DNA of 64,000 nt, taken from assembly GCF_052156535.1 (NCBI RefSeq), contig NZ_JBQKUP010000041.1:434001-498000 (forward strand), read 5' to 3'. The DNA comes from Nitrospira_E sp052156535. GTDB lineage: Bacteria > Nitrospirota > Nitrospiria > Nitrospirales > UBA8639. This document shows positions 40,380 through 49,553 of this stretch, in pieces; the stretch's first letter is position 1; every line of letters begins with the position of its first letter. The notes under the pieces are model-generated. The model was not told where the DNA came from, did not search any database, and was given only the letters and a program-made list of their open reading frames with translations. The translations under genes and the position numbers were made by a program.

Positions 40380-41776
40380 CCACCTCGCCCCACATTGTCA
40401 TTATCGGATCAGGTCCTGGTGGGTATGTGGCGGCTATTCGCGCCGCGCAATTAGGGGCCAAGGTGACGATCCTGGAGGAACAGGTGCTTGGAGGGGTGTG
40501 CCTGAATTGGGGTTGCATTCCCAGTAAAACCCTGTTGGGCTTTATTGATCTTGGCGAACGGGTTCGACATGCCCAGCCGTTTGGTCTCAAGATTGAGGGA
40601 CCTGTGAGCTATGACCTCGCTCGCATGGTCGCACGTAAGGAGGAGGTGGTTCGTGGGCTTGTAAAGGGAATCGGCACCTTGTTGAAGCAGTGGAAAATTA
40701 CCCACGTGCCGGGGCGAGGCGAATTGGCTAATGACCGGCAAGTGCGGGTCACCCATCTTGACGGGTCCTCTTCTACCATTGATGCCGATGCCATTATTCT
40801 TGCCACAGGGTCCTCCTGGCCTCAACTGCCCCAGTTTCCCATTGATGGTCAACGTGTGTTGACCAGTAAAGAGGCTCTGGATCTCACGGAGATTCCCGGG
40901 AGCATCATGATTGTCGGCGGTGGAGTAGAAGGATGTGAGTTTGCCTGCTTACTGAGCGGGTTGGGATCGGAAGTGAGTATTGTCGAAATGATGCCGTCCG
41001 TGCTGCCACTTGAGGATGAAGATACGATCTCCACCATGACGCGTGAGTTGAAAAAACGCAAGATTCAACTCTATCTCAATACGCAGATTACCAATTGGGC
41101 GGCTGTTGATGAGGGAGTGCGAGCAACGCTGGCTTCGGGAGAAGAACTGGTGACAGGCCACCTGCTGGTTTCGGTCGGGCGTCGCCTGAATTCCGGCCGG
41201 TTAGGGCTGGAACAGGTTGGTGTACAGGTGGGAACCAAGGGGGAGATTCTGGTCAATGAAAAAATGGAAACCTCCGTCCCCGGTATTTACGCGATTGGAG
41301 ATGTGACGGGAAAATTCATGTTGGCGCATGTGGCCTCGGCTCAAGGAAAAGTGGCCGTCTCAAACGCGATGGGCCGGCCGCAGGCCATTAACTATGATGT
41401 CATTCCTGCAGGGATTTTTACCTTGCCGGAAATCGGGCGTGTCGGACTGACTGAGGCCCAGGCCCGGGAACACGGGTTGGCGGTCGCGGTTGGGCGATTT
41501 AAATATGCCGGTCTCGGAAAAGCACAGGCCGTTGGTGAACCGTTTGGACATTTCAAAGTGATTTCGGATGAACAGACCAAGAAAATTCTTGGCGTCCATA
41601 TTATCGGTGCTCATGCGGCGGACCTTATTCATGAAGCCGCCATGGCAATGCAGGGTGGGTTGACTGTTGAGGATCTCGCCAACATGATCCATGCGCATCC
41701 GACTTTTTCGGAAGGGTTGATGGAGGCAGCCGAGGATGTGGAGGGCATGGCCATTCACCAGGCGCGAAAGCGCTGA
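40376..41776 (+). CDS. lpdA: Dihydrolipoyl dehydrogenase (L protein)
   Basis: 466 residues. FAD site GSGPGGYVAAIRAAQLG, redox-active disulfide GGVCLNWGCIPSK (about 40-52), NAD site GGGVEGCEFACLLSGLG, YAIGDVTG and the interface His-Glu in HAHPTFSEGLMEA. It reoxidises dihydrolipoamide with NAD+. Translationally coupled to gcvH, so probably the glycine cleavage L protein, possibly shared with 2-oxoacid dehydrogenases. Confidence 0.95.
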   Translation: MTTSPHIVIIGSGPGGYVAAIRAAQLGAKVTILEEQVLGGVCLNWGCIPSKTLLGFIDLGERVRHAQPFGLKIEGPVSYDLARMVARKEEVVRGLVKGIGTLLKQWKITHVPGRGELANDRQVRVTHLDGSSSTIDADAIILATGSSWPQLPQFPIDGQRVLTSKEALDLTEIPGSIMIVGGGVEGCEFACLLSGLGSEVSIVEMMPSVLPLEDEDTISTMTRELKKRKIQLYLNTQITNWAAVDEGVRATLASGEELVTGHLLVSVGRRLNSGRLGLEQVGVQVGTKGEILVNEKMETSVPGIYAIGDVTGKFMLAHVASAQGKVAVSNAMGRPQAINYDVIPAGIFTLPEIGRVGLTEAQAREHGLAVAVGRFKYAGLGKAQAVGEPFGHFKVISDEQTKKILGVHIIGAHAADLIHEAAMAMQGGLTVEDLANMIHAHPTFSEGLMEAAEDVEGMAIHQARKR

Positions 41777-41807
41777 TAATCATATGAAGCGAATTCATTG
41801 ATTCAAC

Positions 41808-42371
41808 ATGAAAGACATTGAACCGCCAAGGTCGCTCGTCAGCTCGCTCCAAATATCTGATAGGCATTCAGGCAAAATTTCCTGGGGAAGCTCGCTCCTA
41901 TTAAAAATGGCCTTGTTGGGAATGGGGGTGTTTTTCGTTTATTGGGTTGGTTGGCCGCAACCGTCTCTTTCTCCAGTGGCTCCACCCAAAAATTTAGGTG
42001 TTCAGCCATCACATACCCTTCCTTCCGGTTCCGCGGGTGATCCTGACGAGGTTGTGAGCGGGGCACCACTTTCGGGGAGAAATGTCTTCCAGCCTCTTCA
42101 GGTGGGAGTTGAGGGAGAAGAGGGGCAATTCAGGGAAGTCGCGGCGTTTACCGTGGACTTGAATGACGGCACCTTAGCTGAGTTAGAGCATCTTCCTGGT
42201 ATTGGGCCAATCCTGGCAGGACGAATTGTGGCACATCGAACGTCTCATGGAGCATTTCGACGCATTGAAGATTTGGCTCTGGTGCCGGGTATTGGAAAAA
42301 AACGGTTGGAGCAACTGCGCCCCCTGGTTGGTGTCCGGGCCTCAACCATGGCGATAGGGATCGGGAGTTAA
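41808..42371 (+). CDS. ComEA-like helix-hairpin-helix membrane protein
   Basis: 187 residues. One membrane segment near the N-terminus (about 29-45, LKMALLGMGVFFVYWVGW), a Pro/Ser-rich linker, then two helix-hairpin-helix motifs near the end: LAELEHLPGIGPILAGRIVAH and IEDLALVPGIGKKRLEQL. The domain binds double-stranded DNA in ComEA, which receives DNA at the competence pilus. The anchored architecture fits a ComEA-type receptor, though other HhH proteins exist. It starts 31 bases after lpdA. Confidence 0.8.
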   Translation: MKDIEPPRSLVSSLQISDRHSGKISWGSSLLLKMALLGMGVFFVYWVGWPQPSLSPVAPPKNLGVQPSHTLPSGSAGDPDEVVSGAPLSGRNVFQPLQVGVEGEEGQFREVAAFTVDLNDGTLAELEHLPGIGPILAGRIVAHRTSHGAFRRIEDLALVPGIGKKRLEQLRPLVGVRASTMAIGIGS

Positions 42372-42390
42372 TTTTTCACTTTCACATAGC

Positions 42391-43626
42391 GTGGCTTACA
42401 AGATGACACCTTCAGAAATCAACCGGCAGTTGGACCTTATTCTTCGGGGAACCGTGGAGGTCATTCAGCTCGACGAATTAACAGCCAAATTAGCGGAGTC
42501 GCTAAAAGAACAGCGTCCTCTCAGGATTAAAGCCGGGTTTGATCCTACGGCGCCGGACCTGCATTTGGGCCATACCGTGTTAATCCAAAAACTCAAGCAC
42601 TTTCAGGAGTTGGGCCATCAAGTTATTTTTCTCATTGGGGATTTTACCGGCATGATCGGTGATCCGACCGGGGTGTCGGAAACCCGGGTGGCTTTGACCA
42701 AAGAACAAGTGCTGGCCAATGCGAAAACCTATGAACAACAGATTTTCAAAACCCTGGACCCACAGAAAACCCGAATCGAATTTAATAGTCATTGGATGAG
42801 TGGCATGCGGGTCGAAAAAATGGTCGAGTTGTGTTCACATTATAGCGTGGCGCGCATGTTGGAGCGGGACGATTTCTCAAAACGATACCGAGAGCAAAAG
42901 CATATTAGTGTGCATGAATTTCTTTATCCTTTGGTGCAAGGGTACGACTCGGTGGTGTTGGAAGCCGATGTGGAGTTGGGTGGAACCGATCAGAAATTCA
43001 ACCTCCTCGTCGGGCGTGACTTGCAGCGGGATTACGGCCAAAAACCGCAGGTGGTGCTCACCATGCCGTTGTTAGAAGGCACGGATGGAGTCCGGAAAAT
43101 GAGTAAGAGCTTTGGTAATTATATCGCCTTGGAAGATCGTCCAGCAGACATGTTCGGGAAGCTGATGTCTATTAGCGATGTCCTGATGCTGCGCTATTAC
43201 GAACTGTTGACGGTCCGCAATTTGGATGAGGTCAAGCGTCAACATCCGATGGAAGCCAAAATGGCTTTGGCCGAGCAGATTGTTCGACAATATCACGGAA
43301 GGGATGCCGTGGAAGAGGCCAAGGCTGATTTTCAACAGCGATTTCAAAAGCGGGATTTTCCCGATGAGCCGGATGCTCGCGTGAAACTGACTCCCACGGA
43401 TTTTAACCACTCGCCAGATTATTCCATGTCTGTCGTTGACCTCCTGATGCGGACGGGTTTAGTGCCCAGTAAATCTGAGGCCAGGCGGCTCGTTTCCCAG
43501 GGAGGTGTCCAGGTGGACGGAGAAAAGCTTGCGGACCCCAACGGGATGATGACCTTCGAGCCTGGCCGATCGTATCCGATGAAAATTGGCAAGCGAAAAT
43601 TCGCGATCATTGAATTCAGGGAATAG
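42391..43626 (+). CDS. tyrS: Tyrosyl-tRNA synthetase
   Basis: Up to 411 residues. Start is the GTG at 42391 or the ATG at 42403; neither has a strong ribosome binding site. Class I synthetase: LRIKAGFDPTAPDLHLGHTVL with HLGH as the HIGH motif, GGTDQKFN tyrosine-recognition region, and KMSKSFGNYI as KMSKS. The C-terminal 65 residues form an S4-like RNA-binding domain (SKSEARRLVSQGGVQVDGEKL). Charges tRNA-Tyr. Last protein gene before the tRNA-Gly. Confidence 0.96.
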   Translation: MAYKMTPSEINRQLDLILRGTVEVIQLDELTAKLAESLKEQRPLRIKAGFDPTAPDLHLGHTVLIQKLKHFQELGHQVIFLIGDFTGMIGDPTGVSETRVALTKEQVLANAKTYEQQIFKTLDPQKTRIEFNSHWMSGMRVEKMVELCSHYSVARMLERDDFSKRYREQKHISVHEFLYPLVQGYDSVVLEADVELGGTDQKFNLLVGRDLQRDYGQKPQVVLTMPLLEGTDGVRKMSKSFGNYIALEDRPADMFGKLMSISDVLMLRYYELLTVRNLDEVKRQHPMEAKMALAEQIVRQYHGRDAVEEAKADFQQRFQKRDFPDEPDARVKLTPTDFNHSPDYSMSVVDLLMRTGLVPSKSEARRLVSQGGVQVDGEKLADPNGMMTFEPGRSYPMKIGKRKFAIIEFRE

Positions 43627-43749
43627 ATACATCCGGATTTATTCGGGAGTGACTGGATTCGACGGCAGAGCCGATACAGCCACACTCAATTTTTTTGTAC
43701 CTTGACTAAGCGTCAGGCCATACCTAGAATGCGAATCCTGATCTTGTGA

Positions 43750-43824
43750 GCGGGCGTAGCTCAGTGGTAGAGTCCTTGCTTCCCAAGCAAGTTGTCGGGG
43801 GTTCAAATCCCCTCGCCCGCTCCA
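43750..43824 (+). tRNA. tRNA-Gly (CCC anticodon)
   Basis: Cloverleaf: acceptor GCGGGCG/CGCCCGC, D arm GCTC-AGTGGTA-GAGT region, anticodon arm CTTGC-TTCCCAA-GCAAG with CCC, T arm GGGGG-TTCAAAT-CCCC(T) and encoded CCA. All stems pair. It decodes GGG. Confidence 0.95.
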
Positions 43825-44127
43825 AATCAATAAACTACTTAGACGGTTTCATTCTCCGCTCTACTCTCCATGTTGGCTATTTCTGTGCCAGTTGGAATTT
43901 CCCTTGCATTCCCAAAAGTCGAAAGCCCTTCAACTGCTTTTCGTAAGTGGTCAGGGGATAAATGAGAATACCGCTGCACCAGTCCGGTTCAGCTATGCCG
44001 GAGCGGGAGGCAATCGTGCGGTCAGATTGTCCACTCATGGCTAATCTGGACGCATGGGAGTGTTTGAGAGTGTGTCAGCGGTCCCTTCCTCTAATCTTGC
44101 CCGTTTAACCGCTGGAATAAAAATTCT
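43825..44127. other. Intergenic region between tRNA-Gly and the ISL3 element
   Basis: 303 bases with no credible gene on either strand. The region continues on the far side of the IS at 45500, since the element inserted here within AAAATTCT. No integrase or attachment-site structure was recognised. Confidence 0.4.
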
Positions 44128-45499
44128 GGCTCTTCTCCAAAGTGAGTGGGTGATTATAGACTGTTTTTCAGATGTGCTTGAGCATACAGGTCAGGACTTT
44201 CAGGCGGAGATACTCCTCATCGCGTAACCCATACGCCCTTCTCTGAATAACCCGAATCTTATTGTTGAGCCCCTCCACGAAACCAAGCGAGACCTTGCTC
44301 TCGGCCTGGCAATATGCGGCAATCCCGTCCCAGTGCCGCTCGATCATTTCCGCAAAGTCCTCGTAGGGCTTGAGGCGCTGCCACTTCAACGAAGCCTTCC
44401 AGTTCTCGAAAAACCGCCGGGCCCAGCCTTCGGTCTGATCCTCCCATAACTGGCCAAAGGATTCCTTTAACAGATACGCGGTGTTGAGCCGCTTGTTCGC
44501 GCCGAGGAGTTTTTTAAGCGCCCGCCGTCCCTCAAGGGTCAAGTTCGTCTTTCTGGACAGCAGTGTATACTTCTGCCCCTTGATAAACGACCGGTCCTGC
44601 TCGGCCAGCCGTTTGTATTCCTGTTTGCGTATCGTCTCGAGCGCCTGGCCCAAGTGTCTCATCACATGAAACTTGTCATACAGGATGGCCGCCTGAGTGG
44701 CGTGCTCCATGGTTGATTTCTCAAAAGCCCGCCACATGTCCATGACCACCAGCTTCAGCCCCACAGCTTTCTTTGCCTCTAACCACTCATAGAACAGATC
44801 CAGACTTTGCTCGGAGCGATCCATACCCCCGAACCAGATCGGCCGTCGCCGCACGAGATCGCTGACCACGTTCGGGTAGGTATGCCCCTTTTTGATCGAG
44901 AGCTCGTCAATGCCGATGGCCTTGGGGCTCGGCGTGCCGGTACGCCGGAGCTGTTCCCGCATATACTCCTTCTCCAGGCCCTTCACCGTCTTCCAGTCCA
45001 GCTTGAGTTCCCTCGCCACGTCCTTGACGGCGGTTTCGCGGCAGCGTCGCCCCACGTACCAAGCCAACCGCTTCGTGTAAAACGGGTTGTCGGCCAGCCA
45101 CGGCACCTTCTCCTGCTTCACCTTGCCACACTGCCGACACAGGACCCGCCGGACCTCCACCGCCAGGTAAATGCGCAGCTCCCCACAGGACAGATCCCGA
45201 ATGTGCCGGACCTTGCGATCGTAGAAACTCCGATGGGGGATCCCACAACATCCGCACCCCGTTTTTTTTGACGCCGCACCAGCCGAATAATCCGGGCCTG
45301 CGGATCGCCGAATATTCCCTTGATCGTGGCCCTCGGACAAAACCCAGGGAATCGGTATGTGTCCAGCAGGCTCTTGCTCGTTGCCATCCGGCAATCATGA
45401 CAGAATTTTCCCTCGCTTCAAACACCGGATCTCCTTGTCCTGACTGCCGTTCTTGGCATCTATGCTCTGACTTCTACCCACTCGTTTGGGAGAAGACCC
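44128..45499 (-). mobile_element. Complete ISL3-family insertion sequence with 8-bp target duplication
   Basis: 1372 bases. Left terminal repeat GGCTCTTCTCCAAAGTGAGT begins at 44128. The right end, read inward from 45499, is GGGTCTTCTCCCAAACGAGT. Both are flanked by the identical 8 bases AAAATTCT (44120-44127 and 45500-45507), the target-site duplication expected for ISL3. The transposase frame occupies most of the element on the minus strand. Exact duplication indicates a fairly recent insertion. Confidence 0.94.
44168..45387 (-). CDS. ISL3-family transposase, reading frame changes by -1 at an A8 run
   Basis: The first about 42 codons run from ATG 45387 (MATSKSLLDTYRFPGFCPRA) to a run of eight A (45262-45269 in plus-strand T). 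The remaining about 365 residues are in the -1 frame: CGCCGIP zinc-type start, VRHIRDLSCG, CRQCGK, then KAIGIDELSIKKGHTY, LVVMDMWRAFEK, FHVMRHLGQALE and FVEGLNNKIRVIQRRAYG. These are the DDE-type catalytic and C-terminal motifs of ISL3 transposases. A frame change at A-AAA-AAA could be programmed -1 slippage or transcriptional slippage, or a disabling indel. Joined length about 406 residues, normal for the family. Confidence 0.85.
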
Positions 45500-45763
45500 A
45501 AAATTCTAAAACAGAAGTTCCGTTGGTCCAAATGGGTTGCCGAGTTCTGACTGGGATAGACCATACGCCACACCCCTCCGGGGAGAATCTACGGAACCCA
45601 CAGTGTGATCCTAAGCTCTCTTCTTTTTTATCTTTCTATTGAGGATTATCAAAATCTCAACCAATAATTTTCTTCTAAAAGTTTTCCTGAAACGTTAAAT
45701 TGCAATTATTGAGGTCAAAATTTATGATGCCATAATCAGAGATTTCATAAGGATAATAAAGAA

Positions 45764-47233
45764 GTGACCTTGCATATTTCGTTTGCTTCACCCCAGTTCA
45801 TTTTTCATGTTTCGGATCGACGGTTCATTAATATTCCAGATTGTACGAATTATGATGCCCATGGGAATAAGGCGATTTTTCTTACTTGCAAAGATGCTCA
45901 GCTCCTCATTTCATACTATGGAATCGGTTCTATCCATAAAATAGGGATGGACACATGGATAGCGGATCAGTTCAAGGATATGGACTCAAGAAGCCTATTC
46001 AGTGGAGAGATTGCAGAACTTCTTCGCGAAAGAGCGACTGCGTGGTTTCGTCAAATCCAATCCATGGGCATCGAAGGTGAGACTCTTCGTCATTCTTTTG
46101 TGATGGTTGGAAAACCGAATGTAGGATTCACTTTTCTTACAATGGTGTCAAATTATGATTCCGTGGAAGAGTCTGAGGAATTCCCTGTCGCACAACCATT
46201 TTTTAATACAACCCAAAAAATTTGTTCGGAAAGTTTTTATATAGGGATTGCAGGGGGATGTCATCAAAGTATACCCGAGGAAGAGAAGGAACTGTTATTT
46301 CGCCTTGTCATGCTACGCAGTTCCTGGCCGAGAAAGCGTGGGCCTAAAATTTTAGACTTAATAAACGTCGTGGTCCGATTGATTTGCCGTACCGCCGATA
46401 TCACTCCGCTCGTAGGTCGAAATTGTATGAGCATATTTATGGACCCAGACCATGAAACTCCTCAGTGTCGCTACCATCCATGGCAATCTTTGCCCAATTT
46501 TTTCAATCCAATAGTTGTTAACCATAATTTTAGTTTTAAAAGAGGGGATGTCTGGGGAAAGGAAAATAAAATGACTCAGAGGGAAATCGTCCTAGATCAC
46601 ATTAATAGTATAGGTTACGACCCCAAGTTCTCTCCAATCCCCAATCCTCATGCCTTAATGTATTTGTCTACCGGATTGCATTCTCTGGCCAAATTTGTAC
46701 GAAATAAGGAAATTAAAATTATCGAAAAATATAAAAAACGAGGTATTAATCCTCCGATGGTTATGGTGTTGTCGAATCATGAAATTGATCCGATTCTCCA
46801 TAGTATGTTCAATTGGTATGCCACGGACCTTGTGAACTTTATTCGGCTGATTGGTCTTATTGATGCCCTTCAAATCAATAAATTGAAATATAAGGATGTT
46901 TCCCAAGACGCAACGATTCGGACTAAAATAAATGAGCATTGTACAAACTATATTAAGAAAGTTCATCCAGACATATACCTATGGCGTAACAAAGTTTCGG
47001 CACATTTCGCCTTAACGTATCCACGTAAAGGAGACAATTTGGCTACTTTGGAGTCATCGGTAATGTTTCCTGTTTCCTATGAGAGACCATATTTAGAGGC
47101 CGGAGGGCTAAAATGGGTCCTAGGAGAAGATGAATCACAATTGCCCAATTGGAAATTAACAAAGGTATTTGAGGATCTAATGGCTAGATATTGGCCGGAA
47201 AGAAAAATTCCCGAACTTCCAGCTTATCAATAA
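45764..47233 (+). CDS. Large AT-rich protein with HEPN-like RNase motif and possible Ntn-hydrolase-like start
   Basis: 489 residues from GTG 45764. The N-terminus (TLHISFASPQFIFHVSDRRF, then KAIFLTCKDAQLLISYYGIG) has the spacing of proteasome-beta-type Ntn hydrolases: Thr2 at the start, a VSDRR strand and a G-rich turn. This is a weak resemblance. The C-terminal third is helical and contains WRNKVSAHFALTYPRKGDN. R408-N-x4-H414 fits the HEPN R-x(4-6)-H catalytic signature with Asn after Arg. The gene is strongly AT-rich and lies alone between two insertion sequences. It may be a toxin- or defence-type RNase. Function is inferred. Confidence 0.55.
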   Translation: MTLHISFASPQFIFHVSDRRFINIPDCTNYDAHGNKAIFLTCKDAQLLISYYGIGSIHKIGMDTWIADQFKDMDSRSLFSGEIAELLRERATAWFRQIQSMGIEGETLRHSFVMVGKPNVGFTFLTMVSNYDSVEESEEFPVAQPFFNTTQKICSESFYIGIAGGCHQSIPEEEKELLFRLVMLRSSWPRKRGPKILDLINVVVRLICRTADITPLVGRNCMSIFMDPDHETPQCRYHPWQSLPNFFNPIVVNHNFSFKRGDVWGKENKMTQREIVLDHINSIGYDPKFSPIPNPHALMYLSTGLHSLAKFVRNKEIKIIEKYKKRGINPPMVMVLSNHEIDPILHSMFNWYATDLVNFIRLIGLIDALQINKLKYKDVSQDATIRTKINEHCTNYIKKVHPDIYLWRNKVSAHFALTYPRKGDNLATLESSVMFPVSYERPYLEAGGLKWVLGEDESQLPNWKLTKVFEDLMARYWPERKIPELPAYQ

Positions 47234-47690
47234 TTAGGGTTCTGAAGTGCTTCCTTCACCCAGCGCAGAAATACGGTCCCCGGAATTTAATTTTTTGTTA
47301 CCTTTTTTAAGAAACAAGGTTGGGGCACATCCGGTCTTTTTCTTTTGGGACCCCCACTCCTTCCCCCATTTCCGTTAATCAGTCATTCTTGTAGTGTTGA
47401 TAAATGTTTTGCCTACCAATGGAGAAAGGGATTTCCAAAGCTTGAGTGAGTAGAGTTTCTATTTAAATGAAAATTCTAAGGGCCCTCATCATGGGGAAAA
47501 CAAATAAATTTTTGTTTTGAACGTTTAAAATAGGTTTTATCTGCCTGATTATTTTAGGGAGCCACGCCCGTGTGTAAGCTTCCCCAAAATATGGACAGGC
47601 GAAAAGTAGAGCTTTCTGATCAGGCCAAAAGCCAGTGGCTTGGTGTTGCCAAACAAGCGCCAGGGTTCAAAATGGCGACGCTAGTAGAGG
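47234..47690. other. Intergenic region left of the IS3 element
   Basis: 457 bases, no gene. Near 47580-47600 the segment CTTCCCCAAAATATGGACAG resembles the terminal repeat of the following IS3-type element (TGGACCCCATTCATTGGACA), so an older IS end may be present. The rest is AT-rich sequence with no recognisable feature. Confidence 0.35.
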
Positions 47691-47773
47691 TGGACCCCAT
47701 TCATTGGACAGAAATTCTTAGATGCTAAGTGGAATCTTCTGCGATATATTCCCTTCAACGAAAGGAGCAGAAG

Positions 47774-48064
47774 ATGGCAAAACGGACCCGACGAAATCAC
47801 TCGCCCGCGTTTAAGGCCAAAGTGGCCGTGGCCGCCCTGCGAGGAGATCGCACCCTGGCGGAGTTAGCCGAGCAGTTTGACGTGCATCCGAATCAGATCC
47901 AAGACTGGAAACAGAAATTGGTCACCAAGGCAGAAGCAGTCTTTGGGGCGGATGTCGCCGATACCGCTGACCATGACCGGATACAACAAAAGCTGCATGC
48001 CAAGATTGGCCAGCTGACGATGGAGAAGGATTTTTTAGCCAACGCGCTCGGACATGGCCGATGA
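47774..48064 (+). CDS. IS3-family OrfA (helix-turn-helix part of transposase)
   Basis: 96 residues from ATG 47774, just after GGAGCAGAAG. KRTRRNHSPAFKAKVAVAALRGDRTLAELAEQFDVHPNQIQDWKQ is the typical DNA-binding HTH, then a leucine-heptad coiled coil ends LTMEKDFLANALG. The upstream codons from 47729 are outside the family. Its stop overlaps the orfB start. Confidence 0.88.
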   Translation: MAKRTRRNHSPAFKAKVAVAALRGDRTLAELAEQFDVHPNQIQDWKQKLVTKAEAVFGADVADTADHDRIQQKLHAKIGQLTMEKDFLANALGHGR

Positions 48065-48905
48065 ACGAGCGCAAGGCGAGGATCACCGTTAAGGCAGGGC
48101 TCTCCGTGATTCGTCAGTGTCAACTCCTCGCTGTGCCGCGTTCGAGTGTCTATGCTCGTCACCGGGATGTAGCGAAGGCCGACCTTGAACTGATGCGACA
48201 GATCGACGAACTCTATCTGAAATGGCCGTTTTATGGCAGTCGGCGCATGAGCGAGGAACTCCGGCAGCGCGGGTATGTGTTCAATCGCAAGCGCGTGCAA
48301 CGGCTGATGCGTCAGATGGGTCTCCGGGCTGTGTATCCGAAGCCGCGCACGAGTCAACCGGGGGCCGGGCATAAAACTACCCCTATCTCCTCACCGGCCT
48401 CACCATTGATCGGCCCAATCAGGTGTGGGCGAGTGACATCTGCTATGTGCCGATGGCCAAGGGATTCATGTATCTGACCGTCATCATGGATTGGTATTCC
48501 CGCCGGGTGCTCGCTTGGCGGGTGTCGAATACGCTGGATGCCGAACCCTGTAGCGCTGCCCTGGAGGAGGCCTTGGCTCGCTATGGAGTTCCGGAGATCT
48601 TTAACACTGACCAAGGGGCTCAATACACCAGTGAGGCGTTCACGGCCGTGCTGCGGAGGCATGACGTCAAGATCAGCATGGATGGGAAAGGCCGTTGGGT
48701 TGACAATGTCTTTGTGGAACGCTTATGGCGCAGTGCGAAGTATGAGGATATCTACCTGCGGGCCTATGAAACGCCGGCAGTTCTCCGCATGGGGTTAACC
48801 CATTACTTCCAGTTCTATAATGCCCAACGCCGGCATCAAACGTTGAACCGACAGACACCGGATGCCGTGTATTTTAAAGATGCAATCGTGGAGCAGGTCG
48901 CATAA
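48061..48905 (+). pseudogene. IS3-family OrfB (DDE transposase), one-base deletion
   Basis: Frame 1 (48061 to about 48377) covers IRQCQLLAVPRSSVYARHRD and the WPFYGSRRMSEELRQRG integrase helper region. Normal sequence should continue K-T-Y-P-Y-L-L, but AAAACTACCC has lost one base, and the remainder lies in the +1 frame: QVWASDICYVPM (first Asp), FNTDQGAQYTS (second Asp), DGKGRWVDNVFVERLW (Glu) and HQTLNRQTP. The full DDE set is encoded but split, so the element is probably not autonomous. Confidence 0.88.
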
Positions 48906-49079
48906 TGGCACGCAGAAATTTCACTTATCGAGCTGTCCAAAAAACGGGGACCAATTCTAGTTCAAATTGGGAATTGTAGGGGGGAAGCTCAAGGGGTTCA
49001 CTCATTCCTGTATGGATAGGTGGCGCAACGAGAGTAGGTGCGTCAACAAGTATCATGCAGGCTTGAGGAGGATTTCCTA

Positions 49080-49412
49080 ATGCAATGTGGACTTCAGATT
49101 TTACCGGATGCCGTCGTTATTCGAATATTGGGTTTGCCGGATCATTCTCTCGGGGAGGTGTTTGAAAAGGCGGCAGCGCGAGCGATAGGTCTGGACTATC
49201 GAAAAGTCGTCGTTGATTTTTCTGAGGTGGAATCCATGGGCCCGATGGGGCTGACATTTTGTGGCTATGGACTCTATCACCTTCAGCAATTATGTATTCC
49301 TGTTGCACTGATTCAACCTCCGGCCTCCCTCCTTCCTGTTCTTTGCCGGCATGGGATGAAAGAGTTTCCAGTAGCCCTTTCACATGAATCTGATGTCAGA
49401 ACGCTGAATTAA
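49080..49412 (+). CDS. STAS-domain protein
   Basis: 110 residues from ATG 49080, after GAGGAGG. Pattern of anti-sigma-factor antagonists and ABC/SulP STAS modules: VVIRILGLPDHS, KVVVDFSEVESMGPMGLTFCGYGLYHLQ, then VALIQPPASLLPVL. The usual phosphorylatable Ser is in the ESMGP position. It would act in a partner-switching pathway, but no kinase or phosphatase partner is adjacent. Monocistronic, followed by a bidirectional terminator. Confidence 0.75.
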   Translation: MQCGLQILPDAVVIRILGLPDHSLGEVFEKAAARAIGLDYRKVVVDFSEVESMGPMGLTFCGYGLYHLQQLCIPVALIQPPASLLPVLCRHGMKEFPVALSHESDVRTLN

Positions 49413-49498
49413 TTCGCGTTCTTTCCTGCCGTGGGAAACAATCGCTCATTTTAGCCCCAAGGGTTTTGAAACAATCCGGATTGACAGAAAGACCAAAA

Positions 49499-49531
49499 AA
49501 AAAGGGACTTGGCATGGCCAAGTCCCTTTTT
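49499..49531. terminator. Bidirectional rho-independent terminator
   Basis: Perfect 15-bp stem AAAAAGGGACTTGGC / GCCAAGTCCCTTTTT with an ATG loop, flanked by A and T runs so it can work on both strands. It sits between the STAS gene (plus) and htpX (minus), serving both. Confidence 0.95.
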
Positions 49532-49553
49532 CGCATTGCGCATAATTTACGAA

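Larger units (their letters stand above)
47691..48953 (+). mobile_element. Decayed IS3-family insertion sequence
   Basis: 1263 bases between imperfect terminal repeats TGGACCCCATTCATTGGACA at 47691 and, read inward from 48953, TGGTCCCCGTTTTTTGGACA. It holds orfA and a frameshifted orfB, overlapping by ATGA as usual for the family. No matching target duplication was found in the flanks, in keeping with age or later change. Confidence 0.85.

Noticed and set aside
43639..43830. 63-residue protein on the minus strand (GRGDLNPRQLAWEARTL)
   Set aside because: It is the antisense translation of the tRNA-Gly gene, a well-known false protein; the cloverleaf is perfect.
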